64,000 bases of DNA from Martinezella dioscoreae (GTDB lineage Bacteria; Pseudomonadota; Alphaproteobacteria; Rhizobiales; Rhizobiaceae), in NCBI RefSeq assembly GCF_009176305.1, contig NZ_BLAJ01000004.1:186001-250000 (forward strand), read 5' to 3'. Below are positions 8,760-16,597 of the stretch, piece after piece (the stretch's first letter is position 1; each line of letters opens with the position of its first letter). The notes beneath the pieces were generated by a model, which was not told the origin of the DNA, searched no databases, and saw only the letters and a list, made by a program, of their open reading frames with translations. Both the position numbers and the translations under genes were made by a program.

Positions 8760-9992
8760 CTATTCGAAGATCGCGAAGAACTTCTCCGCGCCTGAGGCGC
8801 TGTCCTCGGACGGATTGGTCCAGAACTCGTCAACGAAGTCGTTGAGTGCGCCGGCCTGCTGCGGCGAAAGGATCAGCGCCTGATCCGGCACGATCTTGCC
8901 GGCTCTCATCAGCTCAAGGCCTTTTTGCGCGCAGGTATCGAGCTTGGACTTGTCGACGTCGGTGCGCATCGGCACCGAGCCCTTCTTCAGCGAGAATTCG
9001 ACCTGCACGGTCGGATCCATGGCGACCTCCGCAAGCAGGGTCTGGCCCTTTTGCGCGGCCGCATCGACGATCTTTGGGAAGGAGAAGGAATCGGCGACGT
9101 AGACCATGCCCGGCGATTGCGGCACGAGCATGCAGCCATAATCCTTGCCCAGTTCCTTGCCGGCTGCAACGAATTCACCCTTGGCCCAATCGCCCATGAA
9201 TTGCACGCCCGCCTTGCCGGTGATGACCATGGCGGTCGCGTCGTTCCAGTTGCGGCCCGCAGCCCCCTCGTCGACATAGGCGCGAAGCTTGCCGAGAATA
9301 TCGAGCGTCTTCTTCACGCCCTCGACGGATGTATCGCCCTTGTCCTTGTTTGCATAGATCTTGAGGAAGCCGTCGATGCCGACCTGGGTCAGCAGGATCA
9401 TGTTGAAGACCTTGGATTCCTGCCAGGATTGGCCGCCCCAGGCGACGGGCTGAATGCCGGCTGCCTTGAGCTTATCGAGTGCCGAGAAGAATTCATCCCA
9501 GCTCTTCGGCTCGCCGGTGAGGCCAGCCTTGGCGAAGGCATCCTTGGAATAGAACACCCAGCTCTCGCCATGGGCGCCGGTCGGGGAGAGGTAGACCTTG
9601 CCGTTATAGGTGATGAGATCGTAGATCGATTTCGGCAGGACGTCGGCCCATTTGCCGGCTTTCGCCACATCGTCGATCGGGTTCATAAGCCCCTGATTGA
9701 CGAAATCGGCATTGGCAAGGCCGAGCACGGCCTGTTTTGCGGTCGGCGGATCGCCGGCGACCAGACGGTTCTGGAAAGCGGCATCGGCCGCGCCGAAACC
9801 GGCGATGGAAGAGTCTTTCCAGGTGCCGCCGCGCTTTTCGAACTCCTGCTTGACGACGCTGAGGGCGGCGGCTTCGCTGCCTGATGTCCAGGAGGTCATC
9901 ACCTCGGCCTGCGGCTTGTCTTCCGCATGGGCAGGAATGGAAGCCGTAACGAGCGCGGCTCCCATCAGTAGCATTTTCACTATGTCTTTCAT
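8760..9992 (-). CDS. Sugar ABC transporter substrate-binding protein
   Basis: Periplasmic receptor of the importer, 410 residues. A Sec signal peptide (about residues 1-23, ending PAHA) is followed by VMTSWTSGSEAAALSVVKQEFEKRGG and KDSSIAGFGA. These resemble the glucose/mannose-binding proteins of the GtsA type. Aromatic and acidic sugar-contact candidates include WGGQSWQE (around residue 190) and the FMGDWAKGEF segment. It lies 62 bp upstream of the first permease gene. The family resemblance points to a monosaccharide or a small glucoside, but specificity is not proven. Confidence 0.9.
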   Translation of the reverse strand: MKDIVKMLLMGAALVTASIPAHAEDKPQAEVMTSWTSGSEAAALSVVKQEFEKRGGTWKDSSIAGFGAADAAFQNRLVAGDPPTAKQAVLGLANADFVNQGLMNPIDDVAKAGKWADVLPKSIYDLITYNGKVYLSPTGAHGESWVFYSKDAFAKAGLTGEPKSWDEFFSALDKLKAAGIQPVAWGGQSWQESKVFNMILLTQVGIDGFLKIYANKDKGDTSVEGVKKTLDILGKLRAYVDEGAAGRNWNDATAMVITGKAGVQFMGDWAKGEFVAAGKELGKDYGCMLVPQSPGMVYVADSFSFPKIVDAAAQKGQTLLAEVAMDPTVQVEFSLKKGSVPMRTDVDKSKLDTCAQKGLELMRAGKIVPDQALILSPQQAGALNDFVDEFWTNPSEDSASGAEKFFAIFE

Positions 9993-10051
9993 CGTTCCAC
10001 CTCTTCAGGAAAGCCCTCTTGGCGGGGCTATTCGTTTTCGGATCGTTGGTA

Positions 10052-11005
10052 TCAGCGATAAATCGGCAAGAGCGCCTGTCTGACCAGCGTCAGGCCGTTG
10101 GCGATATCGCCGACCGGATCGGGCGCGGCATCCAGCTCGAGTATCGCCCAGCCTTCATAGCCGCAGTCGCGCAGCAGCCTGGCCCAGCCCGGCCAGTCGA
10201 CCCGGCCGAGACCGAAGCCGCAGAAATAGGGGCGATGGCGATCATGGATATGCTCGTCGATGACCGTATCGGCCGGCATCGGGCCAAGCGCATCCTTCCA
10301 ATGGGCGATGATGACGCGCTCATGGTGACGATCGACAAGCTGCAGCGGATCGGAGCCGGCAACGATGATATGCGCCGTATCCGGGCACATATGCACGTAG
10401 GCGGGATCGGTCAGCAGCATCAGCAGATCGACGTCGCGCGCTGCCGCGAAAATCGAATGCGCCTCGGTGTGGAGAGCGAGCCGCACACCCTTGGCGTAGA
10501 GAGCGGCGCCGAGGCGATTGAGGAAATCGGCAATCTTGCGCGCCTGCTCGAAATCGAAGAACCGTACCGGCTGAGCGCCGAGCGTCTGGCGAAGCGGCGC
10601 GCCGATGACCATGATATCGCTGCCGCATGCCTTGAGGAATTCGGCATATTTTTCTGCCTTATCGATGATGGCGGCCTGGGCGGAGGCCTCGGTGAAATCG
10701 CCGGCGGCTTCGAGTTCCGCGAAGAAGCCGCTCGCAAGCGTCAGGCCACGCCTGGAAAGCTCTGCGGCGAAGTTCTCGACCGAACCATAGGTCTTCGTCG
10801 CATCCTGCCAGTTGAAGGGCGAGAAGGTCAGTTCCACGCCGGTGACGCCGGAGGCTTGCACGGCATCCAGTATCTTGTCCCAGAAGGCACGTGGCTCATT
10901 GCGCGATAGCGCGATGATGCCGTCATAATCCCCTACGCCCCAAAATCCGGGGTGGAAAAAGGTGACGAGATCGACACCAAAACGCAGCCGTTCCGCAGAG
11001 TTCAT
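10052..11005 (-). CDS. Sugar phosphate isomerase/epimerase (AP-endonuclease-2 TIM barrel)
   Basis: First gene of the sugar operon, 317 residues from the ATG at 11005. An upstream in-frame start at 11092 would place coding sequence close to the operator and adds no conserved residues. The fold is visible from the metal-site residues along the barrel: VELTFSP, LALHTEAH, CPDTAH, IAHWKD and AILELD. Relatives include xylose-isomerase-like, inosose dehydratase-like and 3-keto-glycoside-processing enzymes. Together with the GMC oxidoreductase at the operon end it could process an oxidised sugar. The reaction is unknown. Confidence 0.82.
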   Translation of the reverse strand: MNSAERLRFGVDLVTFFHPGFWGVGDYDGIIALSRNEPRAFWDKILDAVQASGVTGVELTFSPFNWQDATKTYGSVENFAAELSRRGLTLASGFFAELEAAGDFTEASAQAAIIDKAEKYAEFLKACGSDIMVIGAPLRQTLGAQPVRFFDFEQARKIADFLNRLGAALYAKGVRLALHTEAHSIFAAARDVDLLMLLTDPAYVHMCPDTAHIIVAGSDPLQLVDRHHERVIIAHWKDALGPMPADTVIDEHIHDRHRPYFCGFGLGRVDWPGWARLLRDCGYEGWAILELDAAPDPVGDIANGLTLVRQALLPIYR

Positions 11006-11094
11006 GAGATTATCCGTTCTTAAGACATGGAAGATCGCTCGCGGAACCACGATCCACGGCAAATAATCCATAATGATTTCAATGCACTGCAAGT

Positions 11095-11108
11095 GGCAAA
11101 CGTTTGCC
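11095..11108. promoter_or_regulatory. LacI-family operator O1
   Basis: GGCAAACGTTTGCC is a perfect 14-bp palindrome with the central CG step typical of LacI/GalR-family operators. It lies 90 bp upstream of the sugar isomerase start and beside the divergent lacI-type gene. A second copy lies 59 bp away. Confidence 0.85.
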
Positions 11109-11153
11109 GTGCCTAGATAGTAGACAAGTCGTTTTTATATGCAAGCGATTTTT

Positions 11154-11167
11154 GGCAAACGTTTGCT
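11154..11167. promoter_or_regulatory. LacI-family operator O2
   Basis: GGCAAACGTTTGCT contains the perfect 12-bp palindrome GCAAACGTTTGC (11155-11166), the same core as the site at 11095-11108. Its centre is 59 bp from the other, close to whole turns of the helix, so both could be held by one tetramer or act on the two divergent promoters. It lies 59 bp upstream of the regulator's GTG. Confidence 0.85.
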
Positions 11168-11225
11168 AAATGATAAGCTTTGCCGTAGCATCCCGCGCGA
11201 CAGGCATTGGGGAGGACGCCAAAAA

Positions 11226-12302
11226 GTGAAGAATAACAAGGATCTGCCAGCAGAAGAGCATTCCGGCCCTTTGATGGCCGACGTCGCTCGGCTGGCAGGC
11301 GTCGCGATCTCGACGGTGAGCCGGGCGCTTGCCAATCCCGGTCGCGTCAACGAGAAGACCCGCGCCAAGATCGATGCCGCCGCCAAGCAGCTCGGCTATA
11401 CGCCCAATGCCATGGCGAGGGGGCTTCGTGTCGGCAAGTCCAACGTCGTCATGATCATTCTGCCGGGCTCGCTTTATTACGGTGTCTCGCAGGTCATTCC
11501 TCTGGTCCTGCAGGGGATAAATCGATCGTTGAGCCAGAACGGCTATCACCTGATGATTGCCAACCTCGATCGCGACGAGGCTTCCGAGCGCCATATCCTC
11601 GATCTGGCTTTCGGCGGCACGGTGCGTGGCGCCATCATCCTCTCCTCGGATCTACCGGTCCATGGTGGTCGGTCACTGAAGGATTCGGCCCTGCCGATCG
11701 TGTCGCTTTTGTTCGATATGAGCCACGCGGCCCTGCCGAGCGTCGTGACCAATGATCGGCAGGCCGTTCGCGAGGCCACGGCCGAATTGCTTGCTCTTGG
11801 CCACCGCCGTTTCCTTTATCTTGCCGGCCCTGAGGGCAATTATCACGATAGAGAACGCTATCTGGGCGCCGTTGAAGCGCTTGCCGCCGCGGGTCTGCCG
11901 GAGACCGCGATCGTCAGGTCCGGCGGCAGCCTCGACTATCAGCATGGTTTCCAGATCGGCGTCGCCGCGGCGGCGGAATTTGCCGATCTCATCTTGAAGC
12001 CGACGGCCGTCATTGCCACGAGCGACGACATGGCGATTTCCTTCATGAGTTGCGTTCAACGCATGGGCTGGAAAATTCCGACAGATCTTTCCATCGTATC
12101 CTTCGACGGCGCTCCGGTCTGCGAATATTCGCTGCCGCCATTATCGACCATCGAACAGCCGGTGGAGGAAATGGGCCAGATGGCCGTGAGCTTGCTGATG
12201 GAGCGGATCGATGCGCCGGATAAGGCAACGGCCCTGCGTCATGTCATCGAAAGCAAGCTCATTCGGCGCGAGAGCTTTGGTCCGGCGCCGTCAAATGGTT
12301 AG
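11226..12302 (+). CDS. LacI-family transcriptional regulator
   Basis: Sugar-responsive repressor predicted to control the minus-strand sugar operon and itself. I chose the GTG at 11226 (358 residues), which follows GGGGAGG by 8 bp. Upstream in-frame starts would place the second operator inside the gene. The helix-turn-helix is ADVARLAGVAISTVSRALANPGRVNEKTR (about residues 18-46), followed by the hinge GYTPNAMARGLR. A periplasmic-binding-protein-like effector domain follows, including DDMAISFMSC and the SIVSFDG motif. Its 3' end overlaps the end of the convergent AraC gene by 12 bp. Confidence 0.93.
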   Translation: MKNNKDLPAEEHSGPLMADVARLAGVAISTVSRALANPGRVNEKTRAKIDAAAKQLGYTPNAMARGLRVGKSNVVMIILPGSLYYGVSQVIPLVLQGINRSLSQNGYHLMIANLDRDEASERHILDLAFGGTVRGAIILSSDLPVHGGRSLKDSALPIVSLLFDMSHAALPSVVTNDRQAVREATAELLALGHRRFLYLAGPEGNYHDRERYLGAVEALAAAGLPETAIVRSGGSLDYQHGFQIGVAAAAEFADLILKPTAVIATSDDMAISFMSCVQRMGWKIPTDLSIVSFDGAPVCEYSLPPLSTIEQPVEEMGQMAVSLLMERIDAPDKATALRHVIESKLIRRESFGPAPSNG

Positions 12303-13193
12303 GAACGGCATTGCATCGCTATCATCAGTGCCTCCATCCCGTCCGAGCGACGACCGGAACAGTCTCGGCGTCGTTCCCGTCCGCCGTTTGAAGATGTCGT
12401 AGAACCGGCTGCTGGACCCGAAGCCGCAGTCATAGGCGACCTGAAGGATCGGGCTGTTGGTTTCTGCGAGCTGCTGCATCGCCCGGGCCAGGCGATAGCG
12501 CGTCAGATATTCGTTGACGGAGATGCCCAATACGCTGCGGAATAGCTTGTTGGCCGTGCTGGGATGGATGCCGGCGAGCCCTGCCAGCATTGGCAGGCTT
12601 ACCGGTTCGCAATAACGGGTATGAATAAGGTCCGTCAATGTTTCGGTGCGCTGCACGGCGATGCCGACGGCCGGTACCGAGCGCCGTTGGGCGTAATCAC
12701 GGTTGTCGTCGGGAGCATCGAGAACGAAACGCCGTATTCTGACCTTGACCTCGTCGAGGATCAGCCGACGCCGAGCCATGTCGCCATGCTCCCAATCGGC
12801 CACCCATTGCGCCAGGAGCATCGCGTCGGCGGGGTAGGGGCGGCTGTCGGCCGAAAACCGTCCCTGCATGATCGACTGCCGTACGCTACGCTCGATCGGC
12901 AAACTCAGGAAGTCGACGAGCGGAAGATAGATGCAGATGAGTGGCGCACCAGGGGTGACCGTAATCGTCCTATGCGGAATGGCGGCCCAGAACAGCACCA
13001 GTCGCCCCGCTTCGGCCTGCTCCTGCCTCCCATTGAAGATATAGGTCATCTGCCCTTCCATGAGGAAGTTCAGCTCGACATGGTCGTGCCAATGCGCAGC
13101 GCTCATGGCATCGGCGATGTGCCGCTCGATCAGAAAGCCGCCGGCGGATGTGATGAGAGCTTCGCGCTCGACGGAATGGCTGGGTTTCGGCAT
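12291..13193 (-). CDS. AraC-family transcriptional regulator (cupin sensor)
   Basis: Likely regulator of the divergent GH4 glycosidase gene. From the ATG at 13193 the protein has 300 residues. An N-terminal cupin sensor (about 20-110) contains AHWHDHVELNFLMEGQMTYIF. The C-terminal double HTH includes LPMLAGLAGIHPSTANKLFRSVLGISVNEYLTRYRLARAMQ and ILQVAYDCGFGSSSRFYDIFKRRTG. Longer in-frame starts (13232, 13268) exist but would run toward the glycosidase promoter. The architecture resembles MelR-type activators of alpha-galactoside genes. The inducer is unknown. Confidence 0.88.
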   Translation of the reverse strand: MPKPSHSVEREALITSAGGFLIERHIADAMSAAHWHDHVELNFLMEGQMTYIFNGRQEQAEAGRLVLFWAAIPHRTITVTPGAPLICIYLPLVDFLSLPIERSVRQSIMQGRFSADSRPYPADAMLLAQWVADWEHGDMARRRLILDEVKVRIRRFVLDAPDDNRDYAQRRSVPAVGIAVQRTETLTDLIHTRYCEPVSLPMLAGLAGIHPSTANKLFRSVLGISVNEYLTRYRLARAMQQLAETNSPILQVAYDCGFGSSSRFYDIFKRRTGTTPRLFRSSLGRDGGTDDSDAMPFLTI

Positions 13194-13303
13194 GGGACCT
13201 ATCTGGTGGCGCGAATCCGGGAATAATTTCATTGATAGCAGGAGGAAATTCCGAATTGAAAGAGGCATTGAGGCTCAAAGCTATTCCAAGCGGAGATCCC
13301 TTC

Positions 13304-14620
13304 ATGCCAAAGATCTGCCTGATCGGTGCCGGCAGCACCGTCTTTGCCCAGAATATTCTGGGCGACGTCCTTTCCAGTCAAACGGGTGGCGATTACGTCA
13401 TCAGCCTCTTCGACATCGATCCGGAGCGCCTGAAAACATCCGAAATCGTTGCCCGCCGGCTCTGCGAGGCGCTTCATCTCGACAAGGTGCGCGTCGAGGC
13501 GTCGCTTGATCGCCGACAAGCGCTGAAAGGTTCGGATTTCGTCATCCTGATGATGCAGGTCGGCGGCTATAAGCCGGCCACGGTGACTGACTTCGAGATC
13601 CCGAAACGGCACGGTCTCCGGCAGACCATAGCCGATACGCTCGGGATCGGTGGTATTTTCCGCGGGCTTCGCACCATTCCTGTTCTCGAAGAAATCTGCC
13701 GTGACATGGAAGACGTGTGCCCCGACGCCCTGCTGATGCAATACGTCAACCCGATGGCGATCAATTGCTGGGCGATCAAGGAGATCGCGCCCCACATCCG
13801 CACCGTCGGGCTTTGCCACAGCGTGCAGCACACGGCCACCCATCTTGCCGATTGCCTCGGCGAGGATGTCGCCGATATCAACTATCTCTCGGCCGGCATC
13901 AACCATGTCGCCTTCTTTCTCAAATATGAAAAGCTGCACGCCGACGGCAGCCGCGAGGACCTCTATCCGCGTCTGCGCGCTCTGGCCGAAGAAGGACGCA
14001 TTCCAGCTGACGATCGGGTGCGTTTCGACGTTCTAAAAAGACTTGGCTACTTCGTCACGGAATCGAGCGAGCATTTCTCGGAATATACATCCTGGTATAT
14101 CAAGGAAGGCCGTAGCGATCTGATAGAGCGGCTCAATATTCCCCTGGATGAATATATCCGCCGTTGCGAGGTCCAGATCGCCGACTGGCACGAGTTGCGT
14201 CGCGACCTTGAAGGCGGCAAGCCGATCGATGTCTGCCGGAGCAACGAATACGCGGCCGGCATCATTCACGCGGCAGTCACCGGGCAGCCCGCGCTGATCT
14301 ACGGAAATGTCCCGAACAATGGACTGATCCAAAATCTGCCTGACGAGTGTATTGTCGAAGTTCCATGCCATGTCGATCACAACGGCATTCAGCCGATGCG
14401 CATCGGGCGGATACCTTCGCAGCTCGCCGCCGTCATGCGCTTAAGCGTTTCCGTGCAGGAGCTGACGGCCGAAGCGGCAGTGACGAAGAAGCGAGATCGC
14501 ATCTATCAGGCGGCCCTACTTGATCCGCACACCTCGGCGGAACTGTCACCCGATCAAATATGGACGCTTGTCGACGATATGATCGAGCAGCACGGCAGTC
14601 TTTTGCCCGCCTACCACTAG
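13304..14620 (+). CDS. Glycoside hydrolase family 4 (alpha-galactosidase/MelA-like)
   Basis: Cytoplasmic NAD- and metal-dependent glycosidase, 438 residues. GH4 enzymes cleave by transient oxidation at C3. It starts KICLIGAGSTVFAQNILGD (NAD-binding GAGS motif). The metal-site residues are in GLCHSVQH and in INHVAFF. The LMQYVNPMAINCWAIKE segment is characteristic of the MelA branch. I chose the ATG at 13304 because GGAG precedes it and the family begins with this motif. A TTG at 13256 follows a stronger AGGAGG (13240-13245) in the same frame and would add 16 residues. An alpha-galactoside or related alpha-hexoside is the probable substrate. Confidence 0.88.
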   Translation: MPKICLIGAGSTVFAQNILGDVLSSQTGGDYVISLFDIDPERLKTSEIVARRLCEALHLDKVRVEASLDRRQALKGSDFVILMMQVGGYKPATVTDFEIPKRHGLRQTIADTLGIGGIFRGLRTIPVLEEICRDMEDVCPDALLMQYVNPMAINCWAIKEIAPHIRTVGLCHSVQHTATHLADCLGEDVADINYLSAGINHVAFFLKYEKLHADGSREDLYPRLRALAEEGRIPADDRVRFDVLKRLGYFVTESSEHFSEYTSWYIKEGRSDLIERLNIPLDEYIRRCEVQIADWHELRRDLEGGKPIDVCRSNEYAAGIIHAAVTGQPALIYGNVPNNGLIQNLPDECIVEVPCHVDHNGIQPMRIGRIPSQLAAVMRLSVSVQELTAEAAVTKKRDRIYQAALLDPHTSAELSPDQIWTLVDDMIEQHGSLLPAYH

Positions 14621-14652
14621 CCCATCACGTCTTCAGCGAAGGTAATTCCCAA

Positions 14653-14682
14653 GCGCGGTCTCCTCAACAGAGGAGGCCGCGC
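14653..14682 (+). terminator. Terminator after the GH4 gene
   Basis: A 13-bp stem (14653-14665 with 14670-14682, one G-U pair) closes on the loop AACA and is followed by GTTTGCATTTTT. It lies 33 bp after the glycosidase stop, so the DeoR-led operon downstream has its own promoter. Confidence 0.85.
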
Positions 14683-14725
14683 GTTTGCATTTTTGGTCTG
14701 AGGTGATCACAGGAATAAATCAAAA

Positions 14726-14755
14726 AAGATCAAAATTCTGATTGACATTGATCTT
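14726..14755 (+). promoter_or_regulatory. Inverted repeat and -35-like box before the DeoR gene
   Basis: AAGATCAA (14726-14733) and its complement TTGATCTT (14748-14755) flank a 14-bp spacer that contains TTGACA (14742-14747). An inverted repeat over a -35-like element just before a DeoR regulator fits an autoregulatory operator. It also argues against the TTG at 14742 being the start codon. Confidence 0.6.
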
Positions 14756-14807
14756 ATTGGGTGGAAGTTTGAGCGAAATAGAAGCAATTGCGAAAGAGGA
14801 ACCTTCG

Positions 14808-15602
14808 TTGAGTCAGGCCGGTGGGGTGAAAGTCGATCGTCTCGATGCTATTCGCAGTCATCTCTATGCGAACGGATTTTCGACCATCCAGGCGCTCGCG
14901 GACGCCATCGGCGCGTCCCTGGCAACGGTGCGCAGGGACCTGCAGGTGCTCGAACGGGAAGGCGCCATCGACCGGGTACATGGCGGCGCTCGCATCGCCG
15001 AGGGCTCCTCGGTGGAGCTTGCCTTTCAGGAGCGAGCCAAGCGGCATTTGTCGGCCAAGCGTGCAATTGCAACAGCTGCCTACGATTTGCTGAGCCCGCG
15101 CACGGCGATCTTTCTCGACGCCGGAACCACCGTCTTGCAGCTCGCGCGTCTTATCCGCCTCAACCCGATCCCACTTCGCATCTTCACCAATGGCCTGACC
15201 GTGGCGCAGGAATTCCTTAATATTCCCAATCTGGACGTCGTCTTGCTCGGTGGCCAGCTTCGCAGCGAAAATGCTTCGCTCGTCGGGCCGCAGGCCGAAG
15301 CGATGCTTGAGAGCATCTGGTTCGATCAACTCTTTCTCGGCGCGAGCGCCATCAGCCCGGATGGCGCGATCTATAGTGTCGACAGCGCCGAAGCGAGCCT
15401 CAATAAATGCATGCTCAGCCGCTCGGCGCACCGTTTCGTGCTCGCCGATTCCTCCAAATTCGGCACGATGGCGACCTATAAGGTCGCTCCCCTGAGTGCC
15501 GCCAAGGTGATAACCGATGCGGGTCTTTCCGCCCATTGGCGCGGCGAACTCGTCAACCTCGGCGTCGAGATGACAATCGCGGATCTCGGAGCGCCGGAAT
15601 GA
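14808..15602 (+). CDS. DeoR/GlpR-family transcriptional regulator
   Basis: Repressor likely answering to a sugar phosphate made by this operon. The start is uncertain. The TTG at 14808 follows GAGGA by 7 bp and gives 264 residues. A GTG at 14826 would begin right at the conserved HTH. The HTH reads RLDAIRSHLYANGFSTIQALADAIGASLATVRRDLQVLEREG, the classic DeoR pattern with ATVRRDL, followed by VHGGA. The C-terminal sensor (DeoRC) includes FLDAGTT, IFTNG and LLGGQLR, which bind phosphosugars in relatives such as AgaR. The stop overlaps the kinase start (ATGA), so the regulator is the first gene of the operon. Confidence 0.9.
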   Translation: MSQAGGVKVDRLDAIRSHLYANGFSTIQALADAIGASLATVRRDLQVLEREGAIDRVHGGARIAEGSSVELAFQERAKRHLSAKRAIATAAYDLLSPRTAIFLDAGTTVLQLARLIRLNPIPLRIFTNGLTVAQEFLNIPNLDVVLLGGQLRSENASLVGPQAEAMLESIWFDQLFLGASAISPDGAIYSVDSAEASLNKCMLSRSAHRFVLADSSKFGTMATYKVAPLSAAKVITDAGLSAHWRGELVNLGVEMTIADLGAPE

Positions 15603-16597
15603 GCGACGAGCTGATCCTCGGCATCGATGGCGGCGGCAGCAAGGTGCTGGTCGCGCTCGCTGATAGAGCCGGCAACGTACTCCAGATGACGCGGAGCGGC
15701 GGCGTCAATCCGATGGACAATCCGAACTGGCGGCGCGAGCTGGATCTTGCCCTGCGCCCCTTCCTGGAGCGGGAGCAGCCGGCCGCCGTCGCCGCCGCGC
15801 TGCCGGCCTATGGTGAGGTCGCCCACTTGTCGGAACGGCAGCGCGAGTCTATAGAGACCAGCTTCCCCAAGGCCAAGCGGCATATTCTCAACGATGTCGA
15901 CGCGGCTCATCTCGGCGCCTTCGCCGGAAAGCCCGGTATTCTGATCCTGTCCGGAACGGGTTCCATGGCCTGGGCACGCAACAGCGCTGGCGCATCTGCG
16001 CGCGTCGGCGGATGGGGCGATGTCATCGGCGACGAGGGCAGCAGCTATTGGATCGGGCGGGCAGCTCTCAGCCTCGTCAGTCAGAGTCTCGACGGGCGGG
16101 CAGGTCCGACCACGCTGGCGAAGGCCATGTTCGAATTCCTGAGCCTCGACAGCATCGACCCGGTCAATGCGCTGGGAGGATGGGTGAGCGAACTCGAAAA
16201 CCCTCGCGCCGAGATCGCTGCCCTCTCAGTTCTCGTCGATCGCGTTGCGCGCGCTGGTGACGCAGCAGCCAAACGACTGATCGATCAGGCCGCATCCGAA
16301 CTGGCAAAGCATATCGACGCCATAGCGCCGCATTGCGATCCGTCGGCAGACTGGACCCATGCCGGCGGAACATTTGCAAGCCGCGCCCTGCTAACCGCGC
16401 TCGAGCGGCGCATCGGTCGCCCGGCCGTGAGCCCGAAGCTTCCTCCCATCGGCGGCGCCCTCCTGGCGGCCGCCCGACTCCTCGACTGGCCGGTGGATGA
16501 CGGCTGGATCACGCAAATCGCCGCAACGGCAAAGACCGCGGCGGTGCATTCAGGTGAAGCAGACCTCAATAACAAGGAAAGAAGGGAACATGCGTAA
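15599..16597 (+). CDS. BadF/BcrA-type sugar kinase (N-acetylglucosamine kinase-like)
   Basis: ATP-dependent kinase of the ASKHA fold, 332 residues, predicted to phosphorylate an amino sugar. The phosphate-1 motif is LGIDGGGSKVLVAL (about residues 6-19). The phosphate-2/adenosine region includes ILSGTGSMAW (near 120), and the GGWGDVIGDEGSSYWIG segment matches the NagK family. The ATG at 15599 overlaps the DeoR stop, and the 3' end overlaps the binding-protein gene by 8 bp. Position between an amino-sugar-type regulator and an AgaS-like isomerase suggests a galactosamine or glucosamine kinase. Substrate is inferred. Confidence 0.85.
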   Translation: MSDELILGIDGGGSKVLVALADRAGNVLQMTRSGGVNPMDNPNWRRELDLALRPFLEREQPAAVAAALPAYGEVAHLSERQRESIETSFPKAKRHILNDVDAAHLGAFAGKPGILILSGTGSMAWARNSAGASARVGGWGDVIGDEGSSYWIGRAALSLVSQSLDGRAGPTTLAKAMFEFLSLDSIDPVNALGGWVSELENPRAEIAALSVLVDRVARAGDAAAKRLIDQAASELAKHIDAIAPHCDPSADWTHAGGTFASRALLTALERRIGRPAVSPKLPPIGGALLAAARLLDWPVDDGWITQIAATAKTAAVHSGEADLNNKERREHA

